Assembly (NCBI GenBank): GCA_035250505.1
Contig: DATFFC010000075.1
Coordinates: forward strand, 1 to 23,830
Reading direction: 5' to 3'
Source: DASSBQ01 sp035250505
Lineage (GTDB): Bacteria; Nitrospirota; Nitrospiria; Nitrospirales; Nitrospiraceae
DNA length: 23,830 bases
Shown: piece after piece, positions 21,793-23,830 of the stretch
Layout of the letters: each line of letters opens with the position of its first letter
Numbering within the stretch: the stretch's first letter is position 1
Notes under the pieces: model-generated
Databases searched by the model: none
Told to the model about the DNA's origin: nothing
Seen by the model: only the letters and a program-made list of their open reading frames with translations
Position numbers and translations under genes: made by a program

Positions 21793-22152
21793 GTGGGCTT
21801 TCGGTTTGAGACTCTAGAAATTTGGCACATGTCAAAGGACTATGCGGCGAAGGTATATGCTGTAACTTCCGGGTTCCCCAGGCACGAAGACTACGGATTG
21901 AGATCGCAATTGCATCGGGCGGTCAATTCGATAGGGCTCAATGTCGCAGAGGGTACAGCCAACAGCTCACATAAGGCGTTCGATCATTTCTTGGAGATTG
22001 CCTTGGGTTCGGTATTTGAGGTTGTGGCTGGAGCTTTTCTCGCTATGGATCGAACCTACATTACCAAAGATCAACACGATGCCTTGTATCAGGACGGTGA
22101 GAGATTGGCGAAAAGTATAAATGCATTTAGAAGCACACTTCTGCTGTCTTGA
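21793..22152 (+). CDS. Four-helix-bundle protein (S23 / 23S rRNA intervening-sequence family)
   Basis: The 119-residue product matches the family of small helical proteins first found encoded in 23S rRNA intervening sequences. It starts FETLEIWHMSKDYAAKVYAVTSGFPRHEDYGLRSQLHRAVNSIGLNVAEGTA, where the yGLrsQlrRAv-SI--NiAEG pattern is the hallmark. NSSHKAFDHFLEIALGSVFEV follows, and two more helices. GTG21793 is the only usable start before the conserved IWHMSK segment; an ATG at 21786 is out of frame. No rRNA gene is nearby, so it is one of the many free-standing copies, whose function is unknown. It is bounded on both sides by heptad repeat modules. Confidence 0.9.
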   Translation: MGFRFETLEIWHMSKDYAAKVYAVTSGFPRHEDYGLRSQLHRAVNSIGLNVAEGTANSSHKAFDHFLEIALGSVFEVVAGAFLAMDRTYITKDQHDALYQDGERLAKSINAFRSTLLLS

Positions 22153-22162
22153 GAGGGTGAAC

Positions 22163-22306
22163 AAGCATAAGCCGTAGTAACAGAGCATATGGCGTATACC
22201 TTGTCGCAGAGACCAGAAGTCTCGAACTGCTCTTGCCCTATGCCACATGCTATCTGCCATAGGCTCTTAGGTCTGTGCCATACGCCATAAGCTATACGCG
22301 ATAAGC
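22163..22306. repeat. Heptad repeat region between the S23-type gene and the thioesterase gene
   Basis: The left part has GCATATG, GCGTATA on the plus strand. The right part, read on the minus strand from 22306, gives GCTTATC, GCGTATA, GCTTATG, GCGTATG, GCACAGA, CCTAAGA, then GCCTATG, GCAGATA, GCATGTG, GCATAGG, GCAAGAG. This is two complete modules. A hairpin GAGAC-CAGAA-GTCTC (22209-22223) sits between the two orientations. The block ends seven bases before the next start codon. Confidence 0.87.
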
Positions 22307-22312
22307 TCCCCC

Positions 22313-22711
22313 ATGGACATCCGCATCTACTACGAAGACACCGACTGCGGCGGGGTGGTGTATTACGCCAATTATCTAAAATACTTCGAACGGGCGCGGA
22401 CACACTATTTGGAGGAGCGCGGCTTGTCGGTCGCGGGCCTCATTGAGCAGGGCACGCAGTTTCTTGTCGTCCATGCAGAGATCGATTATCGCTCGCCCGG
22501 GCGGTATGGTGAGACGCTGACCATCGAGACCAAGCTGGCGGAAATCGGCCAGGCATCGCTGACCTTCGCGCATGTGATCCGCGAACGAAACAGCCAGAGA
22601 ATCGTCGTCGAGGGTTCGGCGAAGCTAGTCACGGTTGACGACCAATTGAAGATGAAGCGCCTCGACCAGACCATGCTCGCTGCGCTGCAAGTTCCGGAGA
22701 CGACGAGCTGA
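22313..22711 (+). CDS. ybgC: Acyl-CoA thioesterase, YbgC family (hotdog fold)
   Basis: Cytoplasmic thioesterase acting on acyl-CoA or acyl-ACP; in proteobacteria it is linked to the Tol-Pal cluster, which is not seen here. The 132-residue protein has the 4-hydroxybenzoyl-CoA thioesterase signature IRIYYEDTDCGGVVYYANYL, with the catalytic Asp in the EDTD stretch, followed by KYFERARTHYLEERGL. The hotdog core ends VEGSAKLVTVDD. No ribosome site precedes ATG22313; the bases upstream are the end of the heptad block, whose TATA-rich words could double as a -10 element. Its stop overlaps the start of a 37-codon gene. Confidence 0.93.
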   Translation: MDIRIYYEDTDCGGVVYYANYLKYFERARTHYLEERGLSVAGLIEQGTQFLVVHAEIDYRSPGRYGETLTIETKLAEIGQASLTFAHVIRERNSQRIVVEGSAKLVTVDDQLKMKRLDQTMLAALQVPETTS

Positions 22712-22824
22712 TGGAGAAGCTGGGGACATGGCTCGCCGTTGCCGGTGTGGTGATCGGCTTTATCGTGCTGGCCTGGCTGTTGTTCTCCGAGAACCCGAAA
22801 GACAAGAGAAACAAGAAACCGTGA
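22711..22824 (+). CDS. Small single-pass membrane protein, 37 aa
   Basis: ATG22711 shares bases with the ybgC stop (TGATG), so translation would be coupled. The product has a short polar start, one hydrophobic helix (TWLAVAGVVIGFIVLAWLLF) and a basic lysine-rich tail ending DKRNKKP. By the positive-inside rule the C-terminus should be cytoplasmic. Codon use is like the neighbours. I know no family; function unknown. Confidence 0.6.
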   Translation: MEKLGTWLAVAGVVIGFIVLAWLLFSENPKDKRNKKP

Positions 22825-22923
22825 TCAATGTGGGTGAGCGTTTGCCTGTGCGTAGAAGCGGGCCGGAACGCCGAACGCCTCGTACAAGGTGAGCCATGCG
22901 CGGCCGCTGAAGAAATCATCCGT

Positions 22924-23830
22924 TCATGCGAGCTTCTCGAGAGCAAAGAAATGCCAGCGCCAGGGCTCGAGTGACACGTAGAGCCCCGGCCCGAACATCT
23001 CATCTCCCTGGCGCTCATACTGTTGTCCTGAGAATGGGTCCGTCAAACGCCATCGTTTCCCCGCCATGTCGGGCCATGTGACGCGGACCAATCCCTGAGA
23101 CGAAGCGGGCGAGAAATTCACGACAATTACACAGCGGGCCGCCTCCCTCTTCCAGCGCCACGCCAAGAGATTGCGACAGCTTGGGTTATCGGGCCAGCCG
23201 GTACACTCGCACAGAGACCATTCGCCGCTCCGGAATGGTTCGTGTGCCGTCCGCTGAAGCAGGAGCCGGTAGAAGCGCTCAAGATCAGCATCCGGCGATT
23301 CTTCCGGCCGGCGGGCGAGAAAGACCTGCAGTCTAGTTCTGAGTCCTTCAAATTGTCCCTCGTACAGAAGCTTGGTGCCCGGCAGTGTCAGGATGATCAC
23401 GGCGGCGGCTCGGTGCTCGTCCGGCTCGAATGTCGAGGCAGCCCGCGGTTCATCGTGATTCTCTAAAAAGCGAACCAGTTTCGACTGATATGCCAGATCG
23501 GCACAGAGGTGCTGCCGCACCCCGTTCACATCGCCGTGCTCCATTCGATCATACAGCCGCTTGTCGTAACAGTAGTCGAATCCCTGTTGCTGAAGCTCCC
23601 ACTCAAGATCCCAGTAGGCCTCGGCCATGAACATGAATTGGTTGTGACCTCTTTTCACGGCGGTGATAAGGTCCGGCCAATATTCGGTGGACGGTTTCGG
23701 ACCGGCTCGCTGTCCCCAGGTCCGTTCAAAGATTGAATTGATGAACAGCATGGACATATCGCAACGCACGCCGTCGCATTGCTCTGCTATGCCGGATACG
23801 GTATCAATCGCGGCCCGGCGCAACCCAGGG
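22924..23830 (-). CDS. Alpha-amylase-family (GH13) glycoside hydrolase, C-terminal part
   Basis: The gene runs in from beyond the right edge, so the N-terminal half of the (beta/alpha)8 barrel is missing. The visible 302 codons hold the three GH13 catalytic regions. CDGVRCDMSML (around 23755-23780) has the Asp nucleophile after the RxD arginine. FMAEAYWDLEW (around 23605-23637) has the Glu acid/base, and FLENHDEPRAA (around 23440-23470) has the HD transition-state Asp. A C-terminal beta domain follows, with CVIVVNFSP and GLYVSLEPWRWHFFALEKLA, as in many alpha-glucan-acting enzymes. The open frame continues to the window edge; the TTG at 23823 is not a real start. Whether it is an amylase, trehalose-type enzyme or other GH13 cannot be told from this part. 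After the TGA the same frame continues as coding-like sequence (see findings). Confidence 0.93.
   Translation of the reverse strand, partial: PGLRRAAIDTVSGIAEQCDGVRCDMSMLFINSIFERTWGQRAGPKPSTEYWPDLITAVKRGHNQFMFMAEAYWDLEWELQQQGFDYCYDKRLYDRMEHGDVNGVRQHLCADLAYQSKLVRFLENHDEPRAASTFEPDEHRAAAVIILTLPGTKLLYEGQFEGLRTRLQVFLARRPEESPDADLERFYRLLLQRTAHEPFRSGEWSLCECTGWPDNPSCRNLLAWRWKREAARCVIVVNFSPASSQGLVRVTWPDMAGKRWRLTDPFSGQQYERQGDEMFGPGLYVSLEPWRWHFFALEKLA

Noticed and set aside
21793..22152. S23-type gene as the Avd accessory protein of a diversity-generating retroelement
   Set aside because: No reverse transcriptase, template repeat or variable repeat is found nearby.
22924..22926. TGA of the GH13 gene as a selenocysteine codon
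   Set aside because: No convincing SECIS-type hairpin follows directly, and GH13 enzymes are not known selenoproteins; a stop or mutation is simpler.

Overview
This is a GC-rich, gene-dense bacterial chromosome segment. It carries LPS heptose genes (gmhA, the cytidylyltransferase half of hldE), periplasmic SurA/PpiC chaperones, a lipoprotein signal and peptidoglycan enzymes, so the host is a diderm (Gram-negative-type) bacterium. The gene set and synteny (mfd followed by two PPIases, a dinB/SprT pair, many orphan genes) remind me of Nitrospira (Nitrospirota). That is an inference from memory; no rRNA or other marker is present to prove it.

Layout. Positions 3-5124 (+): the end of an unidentified CDS, murJ (lipid II flippase), an O6-alkylguanine-DNA methyltransferase, dtd, an orphan 188-aa gene, an isoaspartyl peptidase/asparaginase and a VOC-fold protein. 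mtgA (5188-5916, -) and engB (5990-6592, +) are divergent. From 16115 down to 6582, eight minus-strand genes look like one long transcription unit: gmhA, a conserved unknown, a SprT-like protease, dinB, hldE-C, mfd, a PpiC lipoprotein and a SurA-like chaperone. It starts from a near-consensus sigma-70 promoter that appears to give a leaderless gmhA mRNA. The unit mixes LPS core precursor synthesis, DNA repair/tolerance and outer-membrane protein folding.

Upstream of gmhA lies a 558-bp non-coding stretch full of inverted repeats, with a perfect 56-bp direct repeat. It borders a visibly more AT-rich, probably acquired, type II restriction-modification operon (16674-18410, -). That operon has three overlapping genes in the order controller, endonuclease, methyltransferase, with a recognisable double C-box in front. 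Next come a stomatin/QmcA-like SPFH protein and its NfeD partner (-). Divergent from these is a stand-alone CARF/HEPN-like protein of the Cas02710 type (+) with no CRISPR around it. Then follow a four-helix-bundle (S23/IVP-type) gene, a YbgC-type thioesterase with an overlapping 37-aa membrane peptide, and the 3' part of an alpha-amylase-family gene (-) that runs off the window.

The most unusual signal is a family of intergenic repeats with a strict 7-bp period. Modules usually consist of four heptads of the form GCNTATR closed by a heptad like GCACAAG. They occur in opposing orientations between ogt and dtd, between nfeD and the SPFH gene, and on both sides of the S23-type gene. A second heptad family (CTCGTAT) sits between the VOC gene and mtgA.
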